From Solen grandis (taxonomy: Eukaryota; Mollusca; Bivalvia; Adapedonta; Solenidae), in NCBI GenBank assembly GCA_021229015.1, contig CM037780.1, positions 61,090,961 to 61,154,960 of the forward strand: a stretch of DNA of 64,000 nucleotides, read 5' to 3'. The notes under the pieces were generated by a model that was given only the letters and a program-made list of their open reading frames with translations, did not search any database and had not been told where the DNA came from. The translations under genes and the position numbers were made by a program. Shown piece after piece: positions 1 to 11,431 of the stretch. Position 1 is the stretch's first letter; each line of letters begins with the position of its first letter.

Positions 1-985
1 TACTATTTTACATAACTTGTAAGTATTATTTTAACGAAGCAGTTAAATTCTTCTTAACTAACTCTCTCAATATATAAATACAAAAAGTAGGTCTATACAT
101 CATCATGTTCACTTTTCTTATTATTTACGAATAAAATAATAATAATTATTATAAAATATGTGTATTTTAGATTCATGAATATAATTAAGAAATGAAAGAA
201 TTTGAAAATTGTTAACTGCCATATTTTGGGTCAATGTATGTGTAGATTATGATTACTAATTCAAATCAAATCCAGGTAATCAGTTATTGTTCAATGTTAC
301 TGATAAGTCAATGAATACTAATGCACAGAATACACAATTTATGTTCAAAATAAAACGGATATTAAAGATTTTATATTAAATATCAACATCTATTGTTTGT
401 TTTGTCACTAATTAAACACTTAGAAAAACCAAAATGTTTCAACTAAAACTAAAAATGTACCAAAAAAAAATGACATTCAAAGGGGGCCCACACTTACCCT
501 ATAACGTGCGTCTGAATTTTTTTCTGAGAATTTCTGTGTGAAGACTGCTTCCAGATCGACAATTTGACAGCTAATATCAATAAGGTCGAACCTATTCCCT
601 TCCACATTTTTGACAAAATGATTATGTTTAACGTGAAAATTGATTTTTTTTCTCAGTCTTTGACAAAACTGTCTTTTACACTGTTGAGTCAAAAACTAAT
701 GATCACAAGTCACTTTTTGTGGGGGTTCAGGAAACCCTAATTAAATATTTTATGCCAGTTTGTGAATGAAAATACAAGATAAGCCCGTATTTCTTACCCG
801 GAAGAAGTAATGCCCTTTCAGTAATATCAGTGTTCCCCTCCCCCCAGCGCTTCCATCTCCCTCACCGTTATTTTTATTTTATTTATTTTTGATCGGGGCC
901 TGTAAATTTATACGATTGCACAGCAGTTATTCAATAACATGACTTTGCGCCGGTAAAAAATAACATTATATCGCTCAATGCTTAA
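1..985. other. AT-rich stretch without a gene
   Basis: No convincing coding sequence is seen. The one open frame (477-692, minus) is short, has no recognisable motif and lies in AT-rich DNA. Confidence 0.6.
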
Positions 986-1268
986 GGCTCGGTCCCACTT
1001 GACTTTTTTTTTTTTTGCCTCGGGGATGGGATGCATACGTACTCCCGATGGAAATAGCGTCGCGAGCCATGTAGAGTCATCGGGAGGTCTCGGGTGTACT
1101 GCAAAAAGAATTCATTGAAATTTTCCCGATGTGTTCTCGATGTTTTATCGGGAAAACAAGCCGGGGGAAATATCCGCAGAGAAGCTCCGGTCAGCATTCA
1201 CGGAGCTTCCGCGATTTTTTTCCTCCGATGAATCCCCGATGCGTCTGTGATGTCTTGCCGAAGTATCA

Positions 1269-1332
<64 letters not shown>

Positions 1333-2011
1333 TTGGGATATTCGGCGGCCTTTCAGTGACACATTCCCGATCTAATGGTTGAATCTCATAATATTTGCAC
1401 ACAAAAAAAAAAAAAAAAATGACAAGGGTTGAAAAGCGCACCCAGAAATAAGTTTCTGTTTTGGCCAGTCTTAGACTGAGACGGTCAAAAAGGCCATTGG
1501 ACATTGCTTAGGGCATCCCCTTAAACCCCCTTCTTCTTCTCTTGACTTTGTCGCTTAATTCCACCATCAAATTTTCATACTCTCAATAATCTTCCCCGAG
1601 ACACGCAGGATGGTTCGCAAGATCCCCTAATCTACGGGATATTCCCCGATGATGTTACAAACTCAGTGAAACTCCGGGGCACCTTCGCCGATCATCGGAG
1701 GAGGTCCCCCGGTGCTTTTCCGAACATCGGGACTCAAGGCTATTGTGTTATAACCGAAACAGCAACGGACCAATCCCGAAGCCTAATAATTGTCATTTTT
1801 CAACGGACTGCTCAGTCTTTTTTTTTTGGCTCAAACATGCAACGGGAGCCATCGATAGAAAAACCTTTTTTTTCCCGGGTTAATTTCAAAAATATATATC
1901 GGATTTAAACGGACTGCTCATTTTTGGGGGGCTCAAACATCGGGATCCATCGGTAGAAAAAAAAAGTTTATTTCCTCATCACCGATTTTTTTCCCCAGTG
2001 GGACCTAGGCC
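986..2011. mobile_element. Putative TIR element of about 1 kb, no ORF
   Basis: The left end GGCTCGGTCCCAC (986-998) is matched in inverted orientation by GTGGGACCTAGGCC (1998-2011), with one gap and one mismatch. The interior is rich in CCCGAT/ATCGGG motifs on both strands and contains a long G homopolymer. Flanks are TTAA on the left and TTCA on the right, so a target duplication is not proved. The open frames inside are translations of the G/C run and are not genes. Probably a non-autonomous DNA transposon. Confidence 0.45.
1269..1330. repeat. 62-base poly-G run
   Basis: An uninterrupted G homopolymer, 62 bases as assembled. The true length is likely uncertain. It creates artificial poly-Gly and poly-Pro frames. 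Confidence 0.9.
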
Positions 2012-2178
2012 TTCAAGTTTCAAAAATATATATCAGATTTAAAAACAAAAACAACAACAATAAAAACCTTCACTATTATCCCCAGATACCCTTCAGAATG
2101 CATCTCCATCACACTAAAAACTTTTTTTTCCGGGGGAGCATGTCCCCAAACCCTACCACTCCTATCACATTCTGATTT

Positions 2179-2210
<32 letters not shown>

Positions 2211-2801
2211 GCAGAAAATTTCTGAATCCGGGCCTGTATTAAGGATATATAATTACGATATTCAATCCCACCCCCAATGTGACATCTGTATTCATTACGT
2301 AAAACTATTCGAAATTCAGCATTGTGCCAAAGTAATGTAGGCCGAATTGGACCATTTTAGGCCGAAACGGCCTGACACCGTGTGCTGGTACCCTCCTAAG
2401 CAATGTGATTTTGTGCTGAGTAGGATACCAAAAGACATAGTGTAACATATGCATGTGTTTCATAAGCTGTTCTTTATAAAGCCATCGCACCCCAAATAGT
2501 CGATCAAAAGTTAAATATGCTGAAGTCTATTGGTCCGAGAAGAGCAATCACTCTGCGGGTAAGTAAAAGTCGAGCTCCAGTCAAATGATATAAATGCAGT
2601 TTGTTTGTTGTTGTTTTTTGTCGGTGGGTGGGGTATCATTATGTAAATTTGCATTGCAAGTGAATTAGCCGGTAAATTTGAATCCATTTATAATGACATT
2701 CCTTCAGATAAGTAACGGCGTTCAGTTACTGTTGTACTAATAGTAAACACATATTTGTTTCCGTCGCCATTCTTGCTTTGACTACATTCATATAGATACT
2801 A
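2012..2801. other. Repeat debris without a gene
   Basis: Holds a 29-base poly-C run (2181-2209) next to a GGGGGAGCATGTCCCC motif, and otherwise AT-rich sequence. The small minus-strand open frame at 2305-2490 has no recognisable features. Confidence 0.55.
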
Positions 2802-2809
2802 TGGAATGC

Positions 2810-4363
2810 GGTATCCAATCAAAACGGACCCAAGTAAAAACGGACCCAGGTTGAAACGGTGCCAAATTGGTCAAAACGGTCCCAACTTGGTGAGAAAATT
2901 GGTCAAAACGGCCCCATATAAACGGACCCATTATATATGAATGAATACGAATATGTGAACAATCTGATAATTAAAAGAACGTGTTTAATGCAACGTGACA
3001 TTAAGAATGGGTGGTTACGAACGTGTGAACAATTACATAATTTGATTAAAGGAACGTGTTTAGGGCAAGACCATATTTATTTTAAGTGTGACAAATCAAA
3101 TGTGTGAGTGTGTACTTGTGTCTGTACGAAATAGAAATTTAAGGTTATTTATATAATAAGAATTCCTTACATTTATTTTTAATAAATATTAATAGATTTA
3201 ATGACTTCATGAGTTATATTTTTTTTAATTTAAAAATGGCCAGTTAATCCTTCATATCTCTTTCATATTTAAGATGAATTATAATGAAGGTGTGTGTGTG
3301 TTCCAGGTTAAACCATCATAATCTTTCTTTCTATCGTTCTCTCTTTCTTTTCTTTTTTTTCTCTCTCTCATTTGAATTGGAATTTATACTGCACCATATG
3401 TCAAGGTAGGGGAATAGAATCACTTGGTAGATACCCTTTATATATCTCTCGTTATGTGCGAATAGTGAAGTATTGGTTAAAATTATTTGGCATAAAAATT
3501 TAAAATTGTATTCTAAGTACTGTTGTAAGATTTCAAAAAGAAAAAAATGAAAATAAATGCAGGAAAATGAATTGGTCGTCAAAAATAAAAGAAATACTGC
3601 AAAACCGGGCTTAAATGATGTTTGGTTATTTCCAGAGTCAGTGAATGTAAATGCATTAATTCCTGTTTTATTGAACAGATTAAGAGATATCTATATCTCT
3701 TTATGGCATGAAAATGTAATACTATGTTCTTCTTTAAACCTATATAAACAATTGAAAGTATCATTTGATAGGGAAAACTATATGAATATGATTGAAAATG
3801 TGAAATTTAGAAATATGTTAGCTAAGATAAGACTTTCTTCCCATAAACTATGTATTTAAACAGGTAGGCATCGTAATATTGAAAGAAGTGAAAGAAAATG
3901 TATTTATTGTAATCTAAATGATGTAGAAGACGAGTACCATTTTACATGTGTTTGTCCACTATATAAAGATTTAAGAGAAAGATATATTCCAAATTAAAAA
4001 AAATTTTATATTTAAAAATATTTAATATTTATATTATGAATACTTAAATATTTGTCCTTATGATAAACACTCTCACAACGCATATTTTTTTTTAAAAAAT
4101 CACTGCATGCATTGAAATGAAAAATATGTATTTATTAAAATTAATCTCTTTGTATCAATAATTTAATCTCATTAAAACATTTCACTCATTTACAGATTTA
4201 TATTAACTCAAAAGTACTTAACTATTCATCCTTTAAATTTTTTACAGGGGTCCTTTTAACCAAAGTGGCACCGTTTGACCTTTTTGATTTTGGCCGTTTT
4301 GACCAATTTGGCACCGTTTCAACTTGGGTCCGTTTTGACTTGGGTCCGTTTTGACTGGTAACC
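2810..4363. mobile_element. TIR DNA transposon with 8-bp target duplication
   Basis: The left end (from 2810) and the reverse complement of the right end (to 4363) share about 70 bp built of repeated AAACGGACCCAAG / AAACGGTGCCAAATTGG motifs. They begin GGTATCCAATCAAAACGG and GGTTACCAGTCAAAACGG. The 8-bp sequence TGGAATGC directly flanks both ends (2802-2809 and 4364-4371), a perfect target-site duplication. No transposase is visible, so the 1,554-bp element is non-autonomous. Eight-base duplications are typical of hAT, P and Merlin superfamilies, but the ends do not let me assign one. It contains a LINE tail (3557-3995), so the LINE was either captured or inserted later. Confidence 0.8.
3557..3995 (+). 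pseudogene. LINE reverse transcriptase C-terminal tail, broken
   Basis: The frame from 3557 ends in a peptide like NMLAKIRLSSHKLCI followed by a TAA where LINE homologues have Glu, then resumes TGRHRN. It continues with CIYCNLNDVEDEYHF and CPLYKDLRERYIP up to a stop near 3995. This R..SHkL.IEtGRh...C..C....DEyHF..CP.Y..lR pattern is the cysteine/histidine C-terminal domain of CR1/L2/Nimb-like non-LTR retrotransposons, and it matches the tail of the LINE at 8617-10782. The catalytic domains are absent. It is a 5'-truncated fragment with an internal stop, located inside the TIR element 2810-4363, so it has no expected function. Confidence 0.75.
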
Positions 4364-4371
4364 TGGAATGC

Positions 4372-5188
4372 ATGTGTTTCTAGGTTGACTGCTTTGGCAT
4401 AGATCTGGATTTTTTAACATGTTATAAAATGTAATAAACATCACAATAAAATATACTCCAATGATGTATTTTTATTGAGTCCTCTTGCAGAAGCTTGGTG
4501 TGTTTAGCTTAGTATGTTACTTAGTGCTTCGTATCTGGATGTGCTTGTCAGAGCTGTCACTTAGACAGCTTAGTGCTTGTAAATATTAAGGCTTCTGTTA
4601 ACTAAGAATAGATAACAATTGTGATTTGGTACCAAACCTAAATTCTATACACAATAAAACAGGACTGTAACCACTCATGATAACGATGGTTACTTTCACT
4701 GAACACGCAATTGGATGTGCTTGTCAGAGCTGTCACTTTGACATGAATTGCATTTCTGTGTACAATAACACTGACAACTGTATGCAACTATTAAGGAATT
4801 AATTCCCTGCTTGCATTCTCCAGCTACAATGCATCAGGGATGCAGATGACCAGAAGCTAACGTTTATGTTAACTGAACGCAAAGGGCAGGATTTTTGTGT
4901 CAAGCACAAGCAGGGTTTTTCTGCCTATTTAAGAAAGAGACCCAAGCCCCAGTTGGGTATACTTAATGACATATTTCACATTATGTCATAATTGTAAATC
5001 TTAAAAAAACAAACACAACTTAGAATGTAAAAAATATTGTTTAAAAAGGCATTTTCTTCCATAAACACAATTATATAACAAGCAAAACACTTAATTTGAA
5101 GAAAAATATTTTTTAAAAATTTAAAATTTCCAAAAACCCTTTTAAATTTTTAAAAAATAAAAATTAACTTGTTTAATTCAAATATAAT
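4372..5188. other. No gene; 26-bp direct repeat
   Basis: A 26-bp direct repeat containing GTGCTTGTCAGAGCTGTCAC occurs at 4536-4561 and 4712-4737. Otherwise AT-rich with no coding signal. Confidence 0.5.
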
Positions 5189-5288
5189 NNNNNNNNNNNN
5201 NNNNNNNNNNNNNNNNNNNNNNNNNNNNNNNNNNNNNNNNNNNNNNNNNNNNNNNNNNNNNNNNNNNNNNNNNNNNNNNNNNNNNNNN
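5189..5288. other. Assembly gap (100 N)
   Basis: A run of exactly 100 N, the conventional size for a scaffold gap of unknown length. Confidence 0.99.
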
Positions 5289-7433
5289 CAGACTACACGT
5301 ATGATATAAAAGAAGTAATGCCAGTACATTTACTTGCCCACTTTTTTAAGATGTGAGTACGTTTTCCAGATTGTCCATTTCCATTATTTCATAAATTCGA
5401 TCTACATGTATATAGTTTTATATACATATCTATATTTAACAACAAAGTATAAATAACGATGCATTAACCTCAAGCTGTCCTCACTTTCATCTAGCTGACA
5501 CTGACACATGCTAAAGCACATCACCTCGATCAATGCAGCACACTGATGATGTCTTATCATGCATATCCCATTCTATTTTAATATAGCTGTTATCAACAAA
5601 TTAAAATTGCAGTTGACTCTGTAGTTGCATTCTACGCGGGTTATCAACTAAGATAATCAGCTATAGGTTTAAGTTTAGGTGTTGAATACCCTCAATACAC
5701 AGCCTAGACTAAATAATATGAAAATATATTAAACTTGACAGCGTGCCTGGTTCCTGTATAATACCACTTTACATTTAGAACAAAGTTAATTTATAGAATA
5801 ATACATGGTTAGTCGGGGCATTTGAGTGATAATTGCCCCGGCTATGCGATAATTTCCCGAGGGCATCGACCTATCATTCATTGTTCTGTATGATACATAT
5901 GTTTGATATATAACGTTATTTTGGCATTCTATTTTTATATTATTTTTGAGCATGCACCTTCAATGAAGAATCACCATTATGGCATCATGACATTGTTTTG
6001 TGAAGTTTTTAATCTACTGCTTCCTATACGACTGTAGTCAGAAACTTAAGATTGTAAGTTGTTTGCGTTTGCGCTCAGGTTTATTTTGCATGGTGCTGCG
6101 GTATTCGAGAGAGAACGCCTTTTAGGCCCTTGATAGTTTATACAACTGAAATGGGAAAAAAACTTCATCTAGCAATATGTAATTCAAAAAAATTTACAGG
6201 CTCATTTTAAACTTTAAAAATATATTTGGCTTATGTTCCAATTTCTCCAATCATTGTTTCAACAATGTAAAGAAAATATTCAAATCATGATTAAATAGTT
6301 TTATAATCAGCTATCCTCAGCATAAAGCAAATTTAAACTAATAAAAGAGTTTGTAATATCACTAACATAATTTATAACAGAAATTCTCCCATCAGGAATC
6401 TTGTGGTACAATATGACTCATATTGGAAAAAATATTTTCTGTTTATAGAAAGTTTTGAAATAAATAAAAACACAAGTGACTATCCAGAGTTAATATAAAC
6501 CATCATTTGTAAAGTATTTGGCTGAAATTAATGAAAGACATTTATCCTCTGTACCATAATGACGTATATGTGTATCTGATATACAGAAACTGCATCTACA
6601 TGTTTATCTATTTAGAATACATACTGCTACATACAGGACTTCTAGACACACACTTTTGCATTTACTTTCAAGAAACGATCATGTGCGTCCCGATTATGAT
6701 TTTAAGGGGTTCTACTTTGATTGGCACAACTGTGAAATTGTCAGCGATTAAAGCTGAAAGGATCGAACGTATGAACGTATGCGGCAACACACACACACAC
6801 ACACACATACAAACGAGATAAAGTATATATAAACGAAGACAAAAGTAACATAAGACAATTTATTCTAGACGCATGAGAATGTTCGAACACGCTTTTGATG
6901 TATATTTTTTCAAGAACCTTCTCTTATTACACAAAATATTATCAATTTACAAGAGTGATTTGTTATCTGTTTGTAATCATTCAATAAATGTATGTATACT
7001 AAGATTTATAACATAATGTCGAGTTATATAATTTCTACATATATTCAAGATTCAAGATTTTATTCATACATTCCAGAAGGTCAATGACACATGTGGACAT
7101 ACATATTTTTGATGTTGACAGGTTAATGTAATACAAAGTATATAGAGAAAGGGCAATTTTTAATACCTTTGCAATATCTACCAGTATCTAAATGACTTTG
7201 TAAATAGATAAATATATAAATACACACATACACATACAAATACAAACTTCACGAAATTTAAGTACGCTGACTACAGCAAATACTAAATTCCTATATTCAA
7301 CACACACGTATTAACCCCAAAAATCTTAACTATCATACTAAATAAACATTTAAAGTGACAGCAATGCAAGTAATACCTATTTTTGTAAGGTGTATAGAAA
7401 AACTGAATAGTGACGAATATAAACTGTCTAAAA
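5289..7433. other. AT-rich stretch without a gene; short microsatellites
   Basis: Contains a (CA)n run near 6786-6808. At 7045-7070 there are ATTCAAG repeats followed by ATTTTATTCATA; on the minus strand these read as a polyadenylation-like AATAAAAT plus short tandem tail, the usual look of a non-LTR retroposon 3' end. No protein-coding signal is seen. Confidence 0.5.
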
Positions 7434-7543
7434 CCAGTAGTACTTTTCAATTATCTTGTTACTCAACCTAAAATCAAAATAATAAGGAGTACACAGCAAT
7501 AACCACTAGTATACAACCAGTAGTACTTTTCAATCATCTTGTT
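7434..7543 (+). repeat. Left part of an 83-bp satellite, interrupted by a LINE
   Basis: Just over one unit of the same 83-bp repeat found at 10938-11431 (ACCACTAGTATACAACCAG, AGTAGTACTTTTCAATC, CTTGTT). It ends abruptly at 7543, where LINE sequence begins. Confidence 0.8.
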
Positions 7544-8618
7544 CGTTTTATAAATTGTCCATGCCAATGCAGTTCGAGACATGAAAAGTAATTCCATTAG
7601 AAACAGTGGTGGTGTGAGTGTTTTTATTAAAAGTAAAATTGTTGTTTTATATTTTGAATTATCTGCTATGTACAACTGCGAAGATATGATCATGTATTTC
7701 ACTTATATATCACCGGAAGGGTCGTGTTATTATAATGATAAGGAAGAGAGAAATGGTATCTTTAGTATGCAGTCTCATTTTGAATATATACGAACAGAAT
7801 ATCCAAATACAAATCTATTTGTTGCTGGTGATTTGAATAGTAGATGCAAAGATTTTTTAGACTATATTCCTGATGATAATTTATTGCACGTTTTTGGTAA
7901 TGTTGAATATGATGGCAATTATTTTAACTTACCGCGTAGAAGCAAAGATAATATTCGCGCAAATAATTTTGGCAAGTTTTTAGTAAATTTGTGTTGCACA
8001 TTTGATATTCATATTTTAAATGGAAGATTTACAGGTGATAGTGAAGGTAATCTGACCTGTTTTTCAAATGACGGCGCAAGTCTGGTAGACTACATGATAG
8101 CTTCTTCAAATCTTTTTCCAGTTATTAAGAATTTTTGTATCCTAGATAGGGATGAATCAGATCATTTCCCACTGTCATGTGTATTTTCATTGAAGAAGAA
8201 ACCTATCTCCATTGATTCTAGTAACGTAAATTGCGATCTTCTACCAATTAAAAAGTATATATGGAATCAATCCTATCAATTGACTTTTATTGACAATTTT
8301 AAAAACTTATTACATTGTATGTATGACTCATTACATGAAATGATATTTCAAGATATTAATACTGGCATTGAAAATATCACTTCAATGCACCATACAGCAG
8401 GTCGATATATGTTAGCTAGAAATACCACTAGACGAGTAACTACTCAGCCTCCATGGTGGAATTCTATGTGTGCCTATCTTAAATATATTAAATTCTGTGC
8501 ATTAAGAAAATTCAGAATGACAAATTCTCAGGTGGATCTTAGAACGTTTAAGGACAAACGCAATTATTTTAAGAACTACTGTCGAGCAATGAACTTGGAA
8601 TACCAAAAAAAACAATAG
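7544..8618 (+). CDS. LINE apurinic-type endonuclease domain (5'-truncated)
   Basis: The open frame from 7581 encodes an exonuclease/endonuclease/phosphatase domain that nicks target DNA for target-primed reverse transcription. Visible motifs are NSGGVSVFIK (residues 8-17), the catalytic-core GDLNSR (83-88), SLVDYMIAS (167-175) and SDHFPL (193-198), all in the order expected. The N-terminus of the domain is missing. Upstream, FINCPC...SSRHEK is readable in another frame, so a frameshift sits near 7581-7587 and the printed ATG is not a genuine start. The frame closes with TAG at 8616-8618, immediately after an A8 run at 8605-8612. A one-base change there would open into the reverse transcriptase frame, so this is the first part of a single interrupted ORF. 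Confidence 0.85.
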
Positions 8619-10782
8619 AAAGTTATTAATTGACAATAGTAATGATCCCTGTAGTTTCTGGAAGATTCTAAAGAAGGGTAAATCTGTAAAGACTTTAGAT
8701 GATAGCATTTCACCTCATGAGTGGTACCAATATTTCTCAAGTCTTCTATATGACGAGCATTCTTGTAATATTGATGAAAATAATAATAGTTTATGTAATT
8801 TTGCTGATCCTTCAGCTAGTGTTCTTAACGAACCATTTACTCTCGACGAAGTTACCAGATCAATTGCAAGTCTTTCTGTTGGAAAATGTAGTGGCATAGA
8901 TGGCATACCTGCAGAGTTTTTTAAATCCACAATGAATGATATATCACCAATACTGTTAACATTATTCAATCATATATTTGCTACTTGTAATATACCTTCA
9001 TCTTGGAGATCTAGTGTTATCACTCCGATACATAAATCTGGACCAAGCAATATTCCCGGAAACTATAGGGGTATATCTATTACAAATACGTTGTACAAGA
9101 TATTCTCCGGCATAATAAATAAGCGATTATATGATTGGGCTGAAAATAATAACAAAATTGACGAGTCTCAATCAGGGTTCCGTAGAGGCTACTCAGCTGT
9201 TGACAATATTTTTTGCTTACAAGCAATGGTTCAAAAATATCTTTCAAAAAAGGGTGGACGCTTTTATTGTATTTATGTGGACTTTCGTAAAGCATTTGAT
9301 AAAATTAATCACAAACAGTTGTTTATTGCCTTAGAAAAGAAAGGTATTCATGGTACCTTTTTAAATATTCTCAAATCTTTATATTCTGATCTAAGGTCAT
9401 GTGTCAAGATTCAAAATAGTATAACCGAATTTTTCTCTTGTAATATTGGAACACGCCAAGGTGATAAGTCAAGTTCGACAATCTTTGATCTTTTTATAGA
9501 TGAGTTATCTATCATGTTACGTGAAAATTGTGGATCAGGGATATTTATCACCAATGATATTCCCGACATCCTTTCTTTAATGTTTGCAGATGATGTTGCT
9601 GGTTGTGCAGAAACTGCCTCAAAACTTCAACAGCAAATCAATACTATTGACAAATTCTGTCATGACACGGGAATGGAAATTAATATGGATAAGACTGAAA
9701 TAACAGTTTTTCGCAATGGCGGTCCCCTTCGTAGATACGAACATTGGTCATATAGGGGTAAAGAAATCAAAATTACCTCTGAATATAAGTATATGGGCAT
9801 ATTACTTAGCTCAAGTTTATCATGGTCGTCCGCTCACTCCAAATTGATCTCACAGGCTCAGAGAGCAATGTTTTCTTTTAAAGCTTTTCAAAGACCTTTC
9901 GGATATTTTTCAATTGCTGACTCATTTAAAATTTTTGATTCTATGATCAAACCTATACTGTGTTACGCATCTCAAGTTTGGGGCTATGAATATATTGGTA
10001 CAATAGAATCTGTACAAAACAAATTTTGCAAAAATATCCTCCATGTACGTAACAATATAAATACATGCATGGTTCTTGGAGAATGTGGCAGGTTACCTTT
10101 ATGTACAACATATTATATTAATTGTATTCGATATTGGTGTACTTTGATTACTATGCCTATACATAGATACCCTAAACATTGTTACAATATGCTTAAATCT
10201 CTTGATGATGTTGGTAGAATTTGTTGGGCTACCAAGATCAGATTACTTTTGTATAAGTTTGGATTTGGTTTTATATGGATTAGTCAAGATGTTGGAAATA
10301 TAAACAATTTCATTAGAATGTTTCGACAAAGAGTTGTTAATTATTATACACTAGAATGGCATACAGCTGTTGATAATTCTAGTAGATGTGAGCATTATAG
10401 CAACTTCAAAAGTTTACTTAATGTTGAAAAATATCTGTTATTAGATATTGATTTAAAATATAAAATTGCTACGTCACGATTTCGTATGTCAAATCATAAA
10501 TTAAAAATTGAGACAGGAAGGCACACTAATATATTGGTTGAAAATCGTAATTGTAATTTTTGTCAACGGTTTAACAACGTATTTGTTACTGATTGTGAAT
10601 ATCACGCCTTTTTCCATTGTAGTAGATATAATGATATTAGGCAAGTTTACTTATTTAACTGGTACAGACATGGAACATATGTTCAAGATTGTTATACTTT
10701 ATTATCCTCTCAGAACCCAGATATTGTTAAGAAAGTATCAATTTATATTTATCATCTTATGAATGCTTTAAATGAAACCTAA
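8617..10782 (+). CDS. LINE reverse transcriptase and C-terminal Cys/His domain
   Basis: The frame is open from the 8617 frameshift; the first ATG is 8932. It encodes a non-LTR reverse transcriptase that copies element RNA at the nicked target. From the ATG: SSWRSSVITPIHK (23-35), NYRGISITN (44-52), QSGFRRGYSAVDN (80-92), palm motif A YVDFRKAFD (115-123), GTRQGD (173-178) and the catalytic FADDV (218-222). Thumb and connection regions follow, then SNHKLKIETGRH and a C-x2-C...H knuckle near the C-terminus. Upstream of the ATG, GKCSGIDGIPAEFFK belongs to the same domain. Apart from the two A-run frameshifts the element has no stop over about 3 kb, which suggests fairly recent activity or sequence-level indels rather than long decay. 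Confidence 0.9.
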   Translation, partial: RKLLIDNSNDPCSFWKILKKGKSVKTLDDSISPHEWYQYFSSLLYDEHSCNIDENNNSLCNFADPSASVLNEPFTLDEVTRSIASLSVGKCSGIDGIPAEFFKSTMNDISPILLTLFNHIFATCNIPSSWRSSVITPIHKSGPSNIPGNYRGISITNTLYKIFSGIINKRLYDWAENNNKIDESQSGFRRGYSAVDNIFCLQAMVQKYLSKKGGRFYCIYVDFRKAFDKINHKQLFIALEKKGIHGTFLNILKSLYSDLRSCVKIQNSITEFFSCNIGTRQGDKSSSTIFDLFIDELSIMLRENCGSGIFITNDIPDILSLMFADDVAGCAETASKLQQQINTIDKFCHDTGMEINMDKTEITVFRNGGPLRRYEHWSYRGKEIKITSEYKYMGILLSSSLSWSSAHSKLISQAQRAMFSFKAFQRPFGYFSIADSFKIFDSMIKPILCYASQVWGYEYIGTIESVQNKFCKNILHVRNNINTCMVLGECGRLPLCTTYYINCIRYWCTLITMPIHRYPKHCYNMLKSLDDVGRICWATKIRLLLYKFGFGFIWISQDVGNINNFIRMFRQRVVNYYTLEWHTAVDNSSRCEHYSNFKSLLNVEKYLLLDIDLKYKIATSRFRMSNHKLKIETGRHTNILVENRNCNFCQRFNNVFVTDCEYHAFFHCSRYNDIRQVYLFNWYRHGTYVQDCYTLLSSQNPDIVKKVSIYIYHLMNALNET

Positions 10783-10906
10783 AACAAATTATCGTAAGAC
10801 AACTACTTATATACAACATCGTCTTCTGTACTGTACTTTGTATTATGGGCCGGAGGCCTTATTTACCAATAAACTTGTTGACTTGACTTGACTTGACTTG
10901 ACTTGC

Positions 10907-10937
10907 ATATCTGCCAAATAAAATCTCTCTCTCTCTC
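10907..10937. repeat. (CT)n microsatellite
   Basis: A CT dinucleotide run lies between the LINE tail and the resumed satellite. It may be part of the insertion or of the original locus. Confidence 0.7.
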
Positions 10938-11431
10938 TCTTGTTACTCAGCACAGAAATAACCACTAGTATACAACCAGTAGTACTTTTCAATCATCTTG
11001 TTACTCAGCCTAAAAACAAAATAATAAGGAATACACAGCAATAACCACTAGTATACAACCAGTAGTACTTTTCAATCATCTTGTTACTCAGCCTAAAATC
11101 AAAATTTTCAATCATCTTGTTACTCAGCCTAAAAACAAAATAATAAGGAATACACAGCAATAACCACTAGTATACAACCAGTAGTACTTTTCAATCATCT
11201 TGTTACTCAGCCTAAAAACAAAATAATAAGGAATACACAGCAATAACCACTAGTATACAACCAGTAGTACTTTTCAATCATCTTGTTACTCAGCCTAAAA
11301 TCAAAATAATAAGGAATACACAGCAATAACCACTAGTATACAACCAGTAGTACTTTTCAATCATCTTGTTGCTCAATCTAAAATCAAAATAATAAGGAGC
11401 ACACAGCAATAACCACTAGTATACAACTATT
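10938..11431 (+). repeat. 83-bp tandem satellite, about six copies
   Basis: A unit containing CAGCCTAAAAACAAAATAAT, AAGGAATACACAGCAATAAC and CACTAGTATACAACCAGTAG repeats head to tail with few differences. One unit is shortened near 11095-11110. It continues the array at 7434-7543. Confidence 0.9.

Larger units (their letters stand above)
7544..10906 (+). mobile_element. 5'-truncated LINE inserted into the 83-bp satellite
   Basis: A nearly full non-LTR retrotransposon: endonuclease region, reverse transcriptase, C-terminal Cys/His tail, a short 3' UTR with the hairpin-forming GGGCCGGAGGCC near 10849 and an AATAAA-type signal, then (TTGAC)n tail repeats at about 10878-10905. The left border abuts satellite DNA directly and the satellite resumes after a CT-rich stretch at 10938, with CTTGTT on both sides as a short possible target duplication. 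The hairpin plus microsatellite tail suggests the CR1/L2/I-like part of the LINE tree. The clade is not certain without a phylogeny. Confidence 0.85.

Noticed and set aside
1129..1504. Overlapping open frames with poly-Gly and poly-Pro
   Set aside because: They exist only because a 62-base G run is translated; no start, splice or domain support.
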